From NCBI GenBank assembly GCA_022795905.1, contig JAAWHO010000004.1, positions 1 to 36,114 of the forward strand: DNA of 36,114 bases, read 5' to 3'. This document shows, in pieces, positions 26,155 to 35,004 of this stretch. Numbering within the stretch: position 1 is the stretch's first letter; every line of letters starts with the position of its first letter. The notes beneath the pieces are model-generated. The model did no database searches, had not been told where the DNA came from, and saw only the letters and a program-made list of their open reading frames with translations. Source of the DNA: Oscillospiraceae bacterium (GTDB lineage Bacteria > Bacillota > Clostridia > Oscillospirales > Oscillospiraceae). A program made the translations under genes and the position numbers.

Positions 26155-27274
26155 GGTCCGTCTCCTCCCTGCCGGCCACGCGGCCGGCCTGAATCCGGTA
26201 GACATTCCCCTGGAGCAGGGTGTGGAGCCGGTCCTCCTCGCAGCAGGTGATGAAAATCTGCCCTCCGCCGATGCGGTTGAGGACAAACTCCTGCCGCTTC
26301 GGGTCCAGCTCGCTGAGCACGTCGTCCAGCAGCAGCACCGGGTACTCCCCCAGAAGCTCCTGGTGGAGCTCCCGGGCCGCCAGCTTCAGAGCCAGAGCCG
26401 CCGTCCGGGTCTGGCCCTGGGAGGCAAAAGACTTGGCGCTCAGGCCGTCGAGGAGCACCTCCATGTCGTCCTTGTGGGGACCGGAGAGGCATTGGCGGCT
26501 GGAGACCTCCGCGTAGTGGTGGGCGCGCTGGTGCTCCACCAGCTGCATGACCAGGACCCGCTCGTCCGCCAGGGGGTCCGTGACAGTCCGGACCGTCTGG
26601 TAGGACACCTGCAGCCGCTCCCTTCCGCCGGAGCATTCGCTGTAGGCCGAGGCCGCGTGCCGGGCCAGGCGCCGGACAAAGCGGGAGCGGTAGTGGATGA
26701 GCACCGCCCCCGTCTCCGCCATGCGGAGGTTGAAGTCCGGCAGCGTGGCGATGAGGTCCGGCCGGTCGATGCAGTCCCGGAGAATCCGGGTCTTGTGCTC
26801 GTGGAGGCGGCTGTACTCCGCCAGGGCCGCGGCGTACCGGGGCCGCAGCTGGCAGAGGGAGGCGTCCATGAAGCGGCGGCGCTGGGCCGCCCCCTCCCGG
26901 ATAAGCTGGAGATCCTCCGGGCTGAAAAAAATGGTGTTCAGCACGCCGCTGAGCTCCGAGGCCGCCTTGGCCGGGACCCGGTTGATGGTGATTTTCTTGC
27001 GCCGCCCGCCGCCGGCCTCGATGCGGCTGACAAAGTCCCGCTCCCGGGAGCGGATGGCCCCCTCCAGAAGAAGGCCGGCCTGTCCGAAGCGAACGAGCTC
27101 CCGGTCCGCCCTCGTCCGGGGGGACTTCCCGCAGGCCAGGCAGACCATGGCCTCCAGCAGGTTTGTCTTGCCCTGGGCGTTCTCGCCGCAGATGACGTTG
27201 CACTGGGGGTGGAAGATAATCTCCTCCCGCTGGTAGTTGCGGAAGTTCTCCAGCAGAACGCGGTCAATCCGCAT
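26111..27274 (-). CDS. recF: DNA replication/repair protein RecF
   Basis: MRIDRVLLENFRNYQREEIIFHPQCNVICGENAQGKTNLLEAMVCLACGKSPRT...VLLLDDVLSELDPKRQEFVLNRI. Confidence 0.97.
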   Translation of the reverse strand: MRIDRVLLENFRNYQREEIIFHPQCNVICGENAQGKTNLLEAMVCLACGKSPRTRADRELVRFGQAGLLLEGAIRSRERDFVSRIEAGGGRRKKITINRVPAKAASELSGVLNTIFFSPEDLQLIREGAAQRRRFMDASLCQLRPRYAAALAEYSRLHEHKTRILRDCIDRPDLIATLPDFNLRMAETGAVLIHYRSRFVRRLARHAASAYSECSGGRERLQVSYQTVRTVTDPLADERVLVMQLVEHQRAHHYAEVSSRQCLSGPHKDDMEVLLDGLSAKSFASQGQTRTAALALKLAARELHQELLGEYPVLLLDDVLSELDPKRQEFVLNRIGGGQIFITCCEEDRLHTLLQGNVYRIQAGRVAGREETDHVSASGRRSDHPGG

Positions 27275-27479
27275 AGGCCACAGTGTAGTCCCTGCCCCGG
27301 AAGGTCATGACGTCGCCGGGGCGGAGCTTTCTGCCCCGCTGGAGGCAGATCTCGCCGCCGACAGAGACCTGGCCGTCGAGAATGAGGACCTTGGCCTCCC
27401 CGCCGGAGCCAACCAGGTCCGCCAGCTTCATGAGGTCCTGGAGCTTGATGAATTCGGTTGTAATCTGGATAGTTTCCAT
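27264..27479 (-). CDS. yaaA: S4-domain RNA-binding protein YaaA
   Basis: IKLQDLMKLADLVGSGGEAKVLILDGQVSVGGEICLQRGRKLRPGDVM: S4 fold, conserved dnaN-yaaA-recF position. Confidence 0.93.
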   Translation of the reverse strand: METIQITTEFIKLQDLMKLADLVGSGGEAKVLILDGQVSVGGEICLQRGRKLRPGDVMTFRGRDYTVAYAD

Positions 27480-27494
27480 TCTAATTTTTTCCGA

Positions 27495-28604
27495 TCAGCT
27501 GTTTTTCAGACGGACAGGCAGTACCATATAGAGAAAATTTTCTTCTCCCTCTACCGGGGTGATGATGCAGGGGGAAATACCGGTGTTCAGCTCCAGACGG
27601 ACCTTCTCCGCAGGAGCGTACTTGAGGGCATCCATGAGGTAGCGGTTGTTAAAGCCGATCTCCAGCCCGCCGCCGTCCCCCTCCAGGCGGCAGATGTCCT
27701 TGGCCTCGCCGCTGCCGGTCTTTGCGGAGAGGGAGACCTTGTCCAGATCAAAGACGCAGCGGACCGGGCTCTTCTGCTTGTCGGAGATGACCACGCTGAC
27801 GCGGTCGATGGAGGACATGAGGGCCTTGCTGTCCGCTGTCAGGACGATGGGGTTGGCGCGGGGGATGGCCGATTTGTAGTCCAGGAATTCTCCTTCAAGC
27901 CGGCGGCAGATGAGCTGGGTGGGGCCGACCTCGAAGAGAAGGTGGCGGCTGCCGAGCGTGATGACGGCGTTGTCCTCTGTGTCGCCGCAGATTTTCTCCA
28001 CCTCGTTGAGGGCGGAGCCGGGGGCGACAAAGCGGAAGGCGCCGGCAGATAAATTTTCCAGCTTCTCCTTCCGCAGAGCCAGGCGGAAGCCGTCAACGCT
28101 GACAACCGTTAAGGTCTGCTCCTCGATTTCAAAGAGGGAACCGGTGTGGACAGGGCGGGCCTCGTTGGTGGAGACGGCGAAGGAGGTCTCGCCGATCATT
28201 GTCTTGAGGAGCTGCTGTCTGATGGTGACGGAGTACTCGTCCTCTACCTCGGGGAGCTCCGGATAGTCGTCGGCGGGGATGGCCGTCATATCGTAGGAGG
28301 CGTCGCCGCAGGTCAGGGAGACGTTGAGACTGCTGTCGGAAACGAAGGTTACGACGTCATCCGGCATACGGCGGATCATGTCTCCAAAGAGGCGGGCGTT
28401 GAGAGCCAGACAGCCGCTTTCAGTGACGCTCGCTTCTACGGCGGTGCGGATGCCTGTCTGCATATTGTAGCCGGAGACGGTCAGTTGGCCGTCCGCCTGC
28501 AGAAGAAGGCCCTCCAGCGCCGGAATGGAGCTTTTGGCGGACACGGCCCGGGAGGCTGTGTTGATGGCGCTGAGCAGAAGCGCTTTCTCACAGGAGAATC
28601 GCAT
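27495..28604 (-). CDS. dnaN: DNA polymerase III subunit beta (sliding clamp)
   Basis: MRFSCEKALLLSAINTASRAVSAKSSIPALEGLLLQADGQLTVSGYNMQTGIRTAVEA. Confidence 0.98.
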   Translation of the reverse strand: MRFSCEKALLLSAINTASRAVSAKSSIPALEGLLLQADGQLTVSGYNMQTGIRTAVEASVTESGCLALNARLFGDMIRRMPDDVVTFVSDSSLNVSLTCGDASYDMTAIPADDYPELPEVEDEYSVTIRQQLLKTMIGETSFAVSTNEARPVHTGSLFEIEEQTLTVVSVDGFRLALRKEKLENLSAGAFRFVAPGSALNEVEKICGDTEDNAVITLGSRHLLFEVGPTQLICRRLEGEFLDYKSAIPRANPIVLTADSKALMSSIDRVSVVISDKQKSPVRCVFDLDKVSLSAKTGSGEAKDICRLEGDGGGLEIGFNNRYLMDALKYAPAEKVRLELNTGISPCIITPVEGEENFLYMVLPVRLKNS

Positions 28605-28676
28605 AGTGTTTTCTTCCTTTCAGAAATTTTTGTCAGAGCGGTATTTTCCCGGAATAGAAAACATAGAATATCTTTT

Positions 28677-28862
28677 TAGCAGCAGGGTCAGTAGGGAAAA
28701 TTTTTGTGGAAAAGGGGCTGAAACCGCTGGAAATAGGGAAAAATGACGTTCTCAGAGGCTGTGGATAAATGGGCGTGATTTCCGCCGGTTTCCACGGGGG
28801 CCTGGAGCCGAAAAATTTTCCACGGGTTTTCCCCTGTTGATATCAGTTTGTATTGTGGAAAA
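28677..28862. other. Candidate oriC: DnaA-box cluster with DnaA-trio-like run
   Basis: Perfect box TGTGGATAA (28760-28768); variants TGTGGAAAA (28705-28713, 28854-28862), GTTTCCACG (28788-28796), TTTTCCACG (28816-28824); triplets TAG CAG CAG GGT CAG TAG (28677-28694) beside an AT-rich stretch. Confidence 0.75.
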
Positions 28863-28895
28863 CGCTGGGGAAAATGTTGATTTACAGAGCCGCCG

Positions 28896-30209
28896 TTATC
28901 TGGCGGAGTTGATGTTGGTGGTGATGGCCTTGACCGTTTCGGCGAAGGCGGGGTTGGCGGTCATCTGTTTCTCTACCTTTTTGATGGAGTTGATGACTGT
29001 GGCGTGGTCCCGGCCGCCGAAATGCTGGCCAACGTCGTCCTGGGAGAGGCTGGTCATGCGGCGGATGAGATACATAGCCACCTGCCGCGCGTTGAGGCAG
29101 TCCCGGCTCCGGGAGGGGCCCCGGATCTGATCCTCCTCCAGGTGGTAGTAACGGCAGACCTCCTTGATAATGTGCTCCGGGGTAATGATGAACTCGTTGG
29201 ACTGGCTCATGTCCCGGATGGCCCGGTCGGCGGTGTCCTTGTTGACAGGCATTCCGTGGAGCTCCTTGAAGGCCTTGATTTTTTTGACGGTTCCCTCCAG
29301 CTGGCGGACGTTGGCGGTGATTTTGGCGGCGATATAGGAGGCGGTCTCGTCGTCGAGGAGGAAGCCCAGCTGAACAGCCTTGTTCTTGAGAATGGCGATG
29401 CGGGTTTCCAGGTCCGGCGGCGTCACGTCCGTCAGGAGTCCCCACTCGAAGCGGGTCCGCAGGCGGTCGTCCAGAAGGGTCATCTCGTGGGGAGGGCGGT
29501 CGGAGGTGAGGACGATCTGCTTCTTGGACTCATAGAGGGTGTTGAAGGTGTGGAAGAATTCGTTCTGCACCTGCTCCTTGCCGGCCAGAAACTGGACGTC
29601 GTCCACCAGGAGGAGATCCGCCTCCCGGTACTTGGTGCGAAACTCGCTGCCCCGGCCGGCGCGGATGAGTTCGATGAACTCGTTGATGAAGTCGTCGCCC
29701 TTGATGTAGACAAGGCGGGCGTTGGCCTCCCGGGAGCGGATGACGTGGGCGATGGCGTAGAGCAGGTGGGTTTTGCCAAGGCCGGAGTCCCCGTAGATGA
29801 GCAGAGGGTTGTAGTGCTGGCCGGGGGCGTCGGCCACCGCCTGGGCCGCGGCGTGGGCCAGGGTGTTGGAGGGACCGACAACAAAGGTTTCAAAGGTGAA
29901 CTCTCCGGACTCCATGAAGGAGGCGGGCCTCTTCTCCTCAGGGTGGCGGTAGAGGCGCAGGCCCTCGTCGTCGAGAAGACGGACGGTCATGTCGGAGGAA
30001 AAGATATCCTTCAGGCTGGCCTCGATGCTGGGGAGGAAGCGGTCCTGGATGTTGCTGCGCTTGAATTCGTTGGGGCAGTGGAGAACCAGGGTGTTGCCCT
30101 CCAGGGACACCACCGAGGTCTCGTCAAACCAGGTCTTGATGGTGGTTTCGGACAGGTCCTCCCGGAGCCGGGTGAGGATCATTGTCCAGATATCGGCGAC
30201 TGACTGCAT
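28896..30209 (-). CDS. dnaA: Chromosomal replication initiator DnaA
   Basis: YNPLLIYGDSGLGKTHLLYAIAHVI...LLLVDDVQFLAGKEQVQNEFFHTFNTLYESKKQIVLTSDRPP...GRDHATVINSIKKVE. Confidence 0.98.
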   Translation of the reverse strand: MQSVADIWTMILTRLREDLSETTIKTWFDETSVVSLEGNTLVLHCPNEFKRSNIQDRFLPSIEASLKDIFSSDMTVRLLDDEGLRLYRHPEEKRPASFMESGEFTFETFVVGPSNTLAHAAAQAVADAPGQHYNPLLIYGDSGLGKTHLLYAIAHVIRSREANARLVYIKGDDFINEFIELIRAGRGSEFRTKYREADLLLVDDVQFLAGKEQVQNEFFHTFNTLYESKKQIVLTSDRPPHEMTLLDDRLRTRFEWGLLTDVTPPDLETRIAILKNKAVQLGFLLDDETASYIAAKITANVRQLEGTVKKIKAFKELHGMPVNKDTADRAIRDMSQSNEFIITPEHIIKEVCRYYHLEEDQIRGPSRSRDCLNARQVAMYLIRRMTSLSQDDVGQHFGGRDHATVINSIKKVEKQMTANPAFAETVKAITTNINSAR

Positions 30210-30269
30210 AGAAGCTCTCCCTTTTTCTGTGTTGGCCCGCGGAGGGCACGGCGGTTCCTTAACTGGCCT

Positions 30270-30298
30270 ATTATATCAGAATTTGGGGGGGATTGCAA
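30270..30298 (-). promoter_or_regulatory. Predicted sigma-A promoter for dnaA
   Basis: Minus strand TTGCAA - 17 nt - TATAAT. Confidence 0.7.
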
Positions 30299-30414
30299 CT
30301 AATACTTATTCTAAATAAAAATGGAAATTGTGTTTTCTGCGGAAAGCGGCGGCGGGTTTTCAGCACTGCACTTCTTCATTTCTTCTTCATATTGAAAGAT
30401 TTTTGGTGGGGGAC

Positions 30415-30502
30415 GGTTCGCTGCGACGAATCCCCCCGCCACCGCTTCGCGGCGGCCCTCCCCCCTTTAGCAAGGGGGGCAAGAGGGCCGGCAGAGCCGG
30501 CC
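30415..30502. repeat. MITE-like repeat R2, copy B (single unit plus GGCCGGCAGAGCCGGCC hairpin)
   Basis: GGTTCGCTGCGACGAATCCCCCCGCCACCGCTTCGCGGCGGCCCTCCCCCCTTTAGCAAGGGGGGCAAGAGG, near-identical to the right unit of copy C; 17-mer GGCCGGCAGAGCCGGCC recurs at 32616-32632. Confidence 0.85.
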
Positions 30503-30573
30503 CCGGGCCAGGGGGGACGAGTGGCCGGCTCCGCTTAACAGGATTTTTGTCGTTTGCAGGACGGAATTCGCTC

Positions 30574-30601
30574 TTGACGGGGTGGCAGTTTTTGCTATAA
30601 T
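30574..30601 (+). promoter_or_regulatory. Predicted sigma-A promoter for the WG-repeat gene
   Basis: TTGACG - 16 nt - TATAAT. Confidence 0.75.
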
Positions 30602-30608
30602 GAAAGCC

Positions 30609-30650
30609 AAAGAGAGACGTCTCTCTTTTTCCCTTGGTGACTACCAAGGG
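30609..30650 (+). promoter_or_regulatory. 5' UTR with two tandem hairpins (attenuator-like)
   Basis: AAAGAGAGAC|GTCTCTCTTT followed by TT, then CCCTTGGT-GACT-ACCAAGGG. Confidence 0.6.
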
Positions 30651-30680
30651 AAAACCTTATTTAACGGAGGAGAAAACAGT

Positions 30681-32501
30681 ATGAGAAAGAAACTTCTATC
30701 CCTCGCGCTGGCCCTGGTGCTGTGCCTGGGCCTGACGGTCCCGGCGGCGGCTGCCACCATGACCGAAATTGTCTCGCCGGAGACCTATTACAGCTTCTGC
30801 GAATGGGCCGGGTATACGATTGAAGGCTTCCATGAGGGAATCACCTGGCGGGGACATAGCGGCGGGGCCGGCTACGGCGCTTTCGACAAAAACGGCAACA
30901 TCATCATCCCGCCCCACTCCTATGCGATCGAGAGTGATCCCACTGTCATGGACTTCTCTGACGGCGCCGCATGGGCGAGAAAAGACAACAGATGGCACGC
31001 TGTGGACAACACCGGCAAATATCTCTTTACCTTGGAGAAAAACGTGGTGCCGGAGGAGGATGGAAAGAGCGATTTCCACGAGGGCCTTGCCAGAGTTTAT
31101 GATAAAGAAACAAAAAAGTACGGCTATGTAGATAAAACCGGCAAGGTGGTCATTCCCTTCGAGCATGACTATCGGGCAGGGAATTTCTATGACGGCCTGG
31201 CTGTGACCTATGACGCTACCAACGCTTATTACGGCTACATGGACAAAACCGGCAAGGTAGTTATCCCCTGCCAGTACGCCAATGCAAGACACTTTGTCAA
31301 TGGCTTCGCAGTGGTGCAGCTGGGCAATCGCCAGACGGTCATTGACACAACGGGTAAAGATCTGCTTCCTCAGGACTACAGTTATAGGAGTAATAATTGG
31401 CCGGAGGATATTTCCTCGGAGGTTGTACCGATGTACCAAAAAGACAGCTTTCACTACGGTTACGCGTTTGTCAATAAGTCCGGGCAGATCGTCAGCGGCG
31501 GCTATGATTTTGTATGGGGCTTTGCCAACGGTATGGCTTTAGTGCAAAAGGACGATAAATATGGCTATGTAAACGAGGCAGGAGTATTGGTCATCCCTTG
31601 CCAGTATATATCTGTATCTGCCTTTGAATTCTGTGACGGCTATGCGTTGGTAAATTCCCATAGTATCATTGATAAAACGGGCAAGGTGACAGGAACCACC
31701 AACAATTCTGCCGTCAATGCCGGCAACGGCTGTTTCCGCATCTCGAGCAGTGAGTCCGGCAGGCGGCGGTACGGCTTCATCGACTACACAGGGCGGGAAA
31801 TCGTGTCCTGCAAGTACGCCGAGGTGAAGGATTTTTCCGGCGGCGTAGCGGCGGTGAAAACCTTTGACGACAAATGGGGCTTTGTGGACACCACCGGCGC
31901 GGAGGTCGTGCCCTGCACACTCACCGAGGTAGAATACACCGACGAGCCTGGAGTTTTTGTGGTAAAGAATTTTAACGGCGACGGTAAAATGAGCATTATA
32001 AAGTCCTCCGGCTGGACTGAGCCGTCCGTGTCCTCCGCTCCCGGCGCTCCCAGCACCCCCGCCCAGCCCTCCGGACCCAGCGCCAGCCCCACCAATTCCA
32101 AGGTACTGGTCAACGGCAAGGAAGTGGCCTTCGACGCCTATACTATCGACGGGAGCAACTACTTTAAGCTGAGAGATCTGGCCTATGTGCTCAGCGGCAC
32201 CGAGAAGCAGTTCGAGGTGGGCTGGGACAATGCCTCCAAAACCATCACGCTGACCTCCGGCCAGGGCTACACCGCCAACGGCAGCGAGATGGGCGCCAAG
32301 AGCGCCGGGAGCAAGGCCGCCGCCGTCTCCGCCTCCAAGCTGCTGATTGATGGGAAAGAGGTGGCTTTGACCGCTTACACCATCGACGGGAATAACTATT
32401 TTAAGCTGCGGGATATCGGGCAGGCGTTTGATTTCGGGATTGGCTGGGATAATGCCAGCAAGACGATTACTATTGACACCAGCGCGGGGTATACCGCCTG
32501 A
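30681..32501 (+). CDS. Secreted WG-repeat protein with two C-terminal stalk (copper amine oxidase N-terminal-like) domains
   Basis: Signal peptide MRKKLLSLALALVLCLGLTVPAAAA; repeated (K)YGYVDKTGKVVIP.. WG-type repeats; two copies of VNGKEVAFDAYTIDGSNYFKLRDLAYVL / IDGKEVALTAYTIDGNNYFKLRDIGQAF. Start moved from 30582 to ATG 30681 with GGAGG. Confidence 0.88.
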   Translation: MRKKLLSLALALVLCLGLTVPAAAATMTEIVSPETYYSFCEWAGYTIEGFHEGITWRGHSGGAGYGAFDKNGNIIIPPHSYAIESDPTVMDFSDGAAWARKDNRWHAVDNTGKYLFTLEKNVVPEEDGKSDFHEGLARVYDKETKKYGYVDKTGKVVIPFEHDYRAGNFYDGLAVTYDATNAYYGYMDKTGKVVIPCQYANARHFVNGFAVVQLGNRQTVIDTTGKDLLPQDYSYRSNNWPEDISSEVVPMYQKDSFHYGYAFVNKSGQIVSGGYDFVWGFANGMALVQKDDKYGYVNEAGVLVIPCQYISVSAFEFCDGYALVNSHSIIDKTGKVTGTTNNSAVNAGNGCFRISSSESGRRRYGFIDYTGREIVSCKYAEVKDFSGGVAAVKTFDDKWGFVDTTGAEVVPCTLTEVEYTDEPGVFVVKNFNGDGKMSIIKSSGWTEPSVSSAPGAPSTPAQPSGPSASPTNSKVLVNGKEVAFDAYTIDGSNYFKLRDLAYVLSGTEKQFEVGWDNASKTITLTSGQGYTANGSEMGAKSAGSKAAAVSASKLLIDGKEVALTAYTIDGNNYFKLRDIGQAFDFGIGWDNASKTITIDTSAGYTA

Positions 32502-32502
32502 G

Positions 32503-32539
32503 AAAAGGAGGAGCGCCCCAGAGGGCGCTCCTCCTTTTT
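32503..32539 (+). terminator. Intrinsic terminator of the WG-repeat gene
   Basis: AAAAGGAGGAGCGCCC-CAGA-GGGCGCTCCTCCTTTTT. Confidence 0.93.
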
Positions 32540-32615
32540 GCAGGATAGTATATTGCTCAAAGATAGATTCGCCCTCTCGCCTCCCCGTGGGCCGCCTTTG
32601 GCGGCTTAGGGCTGG

Positions 32616-32803
32616 GGCCGGCAGAGCCGGCCTAACGCCTTGCTAAAGGGAGGGGGACCGCCGGGCAAAGCCCGGTGGTGGTGGGATTCGTCGCAGGGAA
32701 CCTGCGCCTACCGAAAATCTGGAGCAATACGGGACCTTGGGTGCTGGAATCCCCCCGCCACCGCTTCGCGGCGGCCCTCCCCCCTTTAACAAGGGGGGCA
32801 AGA
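32616..32803. repeat. MITE-like inverted-unit repeat R2, copy C, with leading GGCCGGCAGAGCCGGCC hairpin
   Basis: CCTTGCTAAAGGGAGGGGGACCGCCGGGCAAAGCCCGGTGGTGG...ATTCGTCGCAGGGAACC ... ACCTTGGGTGCTGGAATCCCCCCGCCACCGCTTCGCGGCGGCCCTCCCCCCTTTAACAAGGGGGGCAAGA, collinear with copy A. Confidence 0.85.
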
Positions 32804-32902
32804 AGATTGATCTGCCCTGTAGAAATGCTCCGGTCCGGGGGCCGTAGGCCACAGGATGATTGGATAATCTATCGAAATTGCCGGTAAAAGAAGAATTTTA
32901 TG

Positions 32903-32931
32903 TTGACACCTTCCAGAAATTTATGTATAAT
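32903..32931 (+). promoter_or_regulatory. Predicted sigma-A promoter for rpmH-rnpA-yidD-yidC-jag
   Basis: TTGACA - 17 nt - TATAAT, both hexamers consensus. Confidence 0.92.
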
Positions 32932-33059
32932 GAGTTTCACCTGTCAAAAGACAGAATTTTTCTTGTCAACTGCGGGGCGGCATCTGAACGGACGCCGCCC
33001 GCCGTCGAGTAGTACGGCCCCTCGCCGTACAGCAGATTCTGAACAGGAGGTGTATGCAA

Positions 33060-33194
33060 ATGTTCCGTACCTATCAGCCCAAGAAGCGCCAGCGCTCCAA
33101 GGAGCACGGCTTCCGCAAGAGAATGCGGACCGCCAACGGCCGCAAGGTGCTCGCCCGCCGCCGGGCCAAGGGCCGCGCTCGCCTGACCCACTGA
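33060..33194 (+). CDS. rpmH: 50S ribosomal protein L34
   Basis: [44 protein letters not shown] (44 aa); AGGAGG 9 nt before ATG 33060. Below the ORF-track size cut-off. Confidence 0.98.
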   Translation: MFRTYQPKKRQRSKEHGFRKRMRTANGRKVLARRRAKGRARLTH

Positions 33195-33294
33195 GTAAAG
33201 CGGAGCTTGCATCGCGAATAGATGGATCACGGGGACGGTCAGGGCGTTTTCCTGCCGTCCCTTCGCCGTTTTCTTGTCCCCCGGAGGTGAGAGC

Positions 33295-33633
33295 GTGAAA
33301 AACACCATCAAGGAAAACAGAGAGTTCAAGCGGATGTACGCCAAGGCCAAATCCGCCGTTACCCCCTGCATGGTGGTCTACTGCCGCCGCAACCGCCTGG
33401 GGAGGAACCGCCTGGGCGTCACCGTCAGCACCAAGCTGGGGGGCGCCGTGGTCCGCAACCGGGCCAGAAGGCGGCTCCGGGAGGTCTTCCGCCTGGCGCA
33501 GCCGGGGATGAAGCAGGGCTGGGATATGATCCTGGTCGCCCGGGCACGGGCGGTGGACGGGCCCTGGAAGAAGCTCACGGCTGCCTTTGACCGGGCCTGC
33601 CGGGAGCTGGGCGTGCTGGAGGAACAGGGATGA
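33295..33633 (+). CDS. rnpA: Ribonuclease P protein component
   Basis: [18 protein letters not shown]...[31 protein letters not shown] start with GGAGG. Confidence 0.95.
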   Translation: MKNTIKENREFKRMYAKAKSAVTPCMVVYCRRNRLGRNRLGVTVSTKLGGAVVRNRARRRLREVFRLAQPGMKQGWDMILVARARAVDGPWKKLTAAFDRACRELGVLEEQG

Positions 33634-33842
33634 AAGGACTTCTGATCGGATTTATCCGCTTCTACCAGAGAAATATCTCCCCGGGACTGCCGCCCCGGTG
33701 CCGCTTTATCCCCACCTGCTCCCAGTATGCCCTGGAGGCGGTGGAGAGGTACGGCGCGGTGAAGGGCGGCTGGCTGGCCCTGAGGCGGTTTTTGCGATGC
33801 CACCCCTTCTATAAGGGGCCCCTTTACGATCCGGTCCCCTGA
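33630..33842 (+). CDS. yidD: Membrane protein insertion efficiency factor YidD
   Basis: [57 protein letters not shown] overlap with rnpA. Confidence 0.96.
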   Translation: MKGLLIGFIRFYQRNISPGLPPRCRFIPTCSQYALEAVERYGAVKGGWLALRRFLRCHPFYKGPLYDPVP

Positions 33843-33886
33843 GGGGCCGGGAACCCATCGACTTTTCGATCGGAGGAAAAACAGCA

Positions 33887-34996
33887 ATGTTTGGTGCCTT
33901 TGGCAAAATCATCAGCCTGCCCTTCGCGGCGGTGATGCGCTTGATGTACAGCATCACAGGGTCCTACGGGCTGTCCCTGATTCTCTTCAGCCTGGTGGTC
34001 ACTCTGATTATGGTGCCCTTCCAGATGAAGTCCAAGCGCAGCATGGTCCGTATGGGCAAGCTGTCCAACAGACAGGCGGAGCTGCAGAAGCAGTACGCCA
34101 ACAACCAGCAGAAGTACCAGGAGGAGCTGGCCAGGCTCTACCAGGAGGAGGGCATCAACCCCATGGGCGGGTGCCTGTGGTCCTTTATCCCCATGTTTAT
34201 CATCGTCCCCCTGTACTCCATTATCCGCCAGCCCATTGTCTACTTTATGGGCATCAGCGAGACCGCCTGCGGCGCGCTGCGGGAGGCCGCCGAGAGTCTG
34301 GGGTACGTGGCCGAGACGCTCTCCAACGGGGCCTATGGCGCCTATGAGCAGGTGGACCTGGCAAACTTTATCTCCAACAACTGGACAAACTACAGCTGGG
34401 CCGATATTGAGGGCGTGGGAGACAAGCTGCTCCGGATGCACTTCAGCTTTCTGGACGTGGATTTGAGCCTCCAGCCCCAGGTGGCTATCAAGAGCTTTGC
34501 CCCTGAGTGGGCGATGATCGGACTTATCCTGATCCCGGTGCTCGCCGCCGCTATGAACTATGTGCAGACCATTATCATCAGCAAGTCCAACGGCCAGTCC
34601 GAGGAGCAGCAGAAGAGTATGCGGATGGTGAATATCATGATGCCGCTGATGAGCCTCTGGTTCTGCTTCGTCATGCCCGCCGCCCTGGGCCTCTACTGGA
34701 TTGCCAACAGCGTGTGGGGGATGCTCCGGGAGTACACCCTGGGCAGGTTTATTACCAAGAAGATCGACGCCGAGGAGGAGGAGCGGGCCGCCAAGCGGGA
34801 GGCCGCCCGGAAGCTGCGCATGGAGGAGGCCAAGAAAAAGGCCCAGGAGCAGCGGGAAACCGAGGCGAAAAAACCCAGAAAGATCCAGCAGCCTAAATCC
34901 AGCGGACCGGCCACCACGGAGGCCGGCCGGGTGGACAACCGCCCCTACGCCAGAGGACGCAGCTACAGAGCAGACCGATATGATACGGAGGAGTAA
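33887..34996 (+). CDS. yidC: YidC/Oxa1 family membrane protein insertase
   Basis: SYGLSLILFSLVVTLIMVPFQMKSKRSMVRM...GGCLWSFIPMFIIVPLYSIIRQPI...MRMVNIMMPLMSLWFCFVMPAALGLYWIANSVWGMLREY. Confidence 0.95.
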   Translation: MFGAFGKIISLPFAAVMRLMYSITGSYGLSLILFSLVVTLIMVPFQMKSKRSMVRMGKLSNRQAELQKQYANNQQKYQEELARLYQEEGINPMGGCLWSFIPMFIIVPLYSIIRQPIVYFMGISETACGALREAAESLGYVAETLSNGAYGAYEQVDLANFISNNWTNYSWADIEGVGDKLLRMHFSFLDVDLSLQPQVAIKSFAPEWAMIGLILIPVLAAAMNYVQTIIISKSNGQSEEQQKSMRMVNIMMPLMSLWFCFVMPAALGLYWIANSVWGMLREYTLGRFITKKIDAEEEERAAKREAARKLRMEEAKKKAQEQRETEAKKPRKIQQPKSSGPATTEAGRVDNRPYARGRSYRADRYDTEE

Positions 34997-35004
34997 TACC
35001 CGAT

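Noticed and set aside
25991-27310. 439 aa plus-strand ORF and 358 aa minus-strand ORF 26127..27203
   Set aside because: Alternative frames of recF; no domains and skewed Gly/Pro/Arg composition.
29004-30203. 399 aa plus-strand ORF
   Set aside because: Antisense shadow of dnaA.
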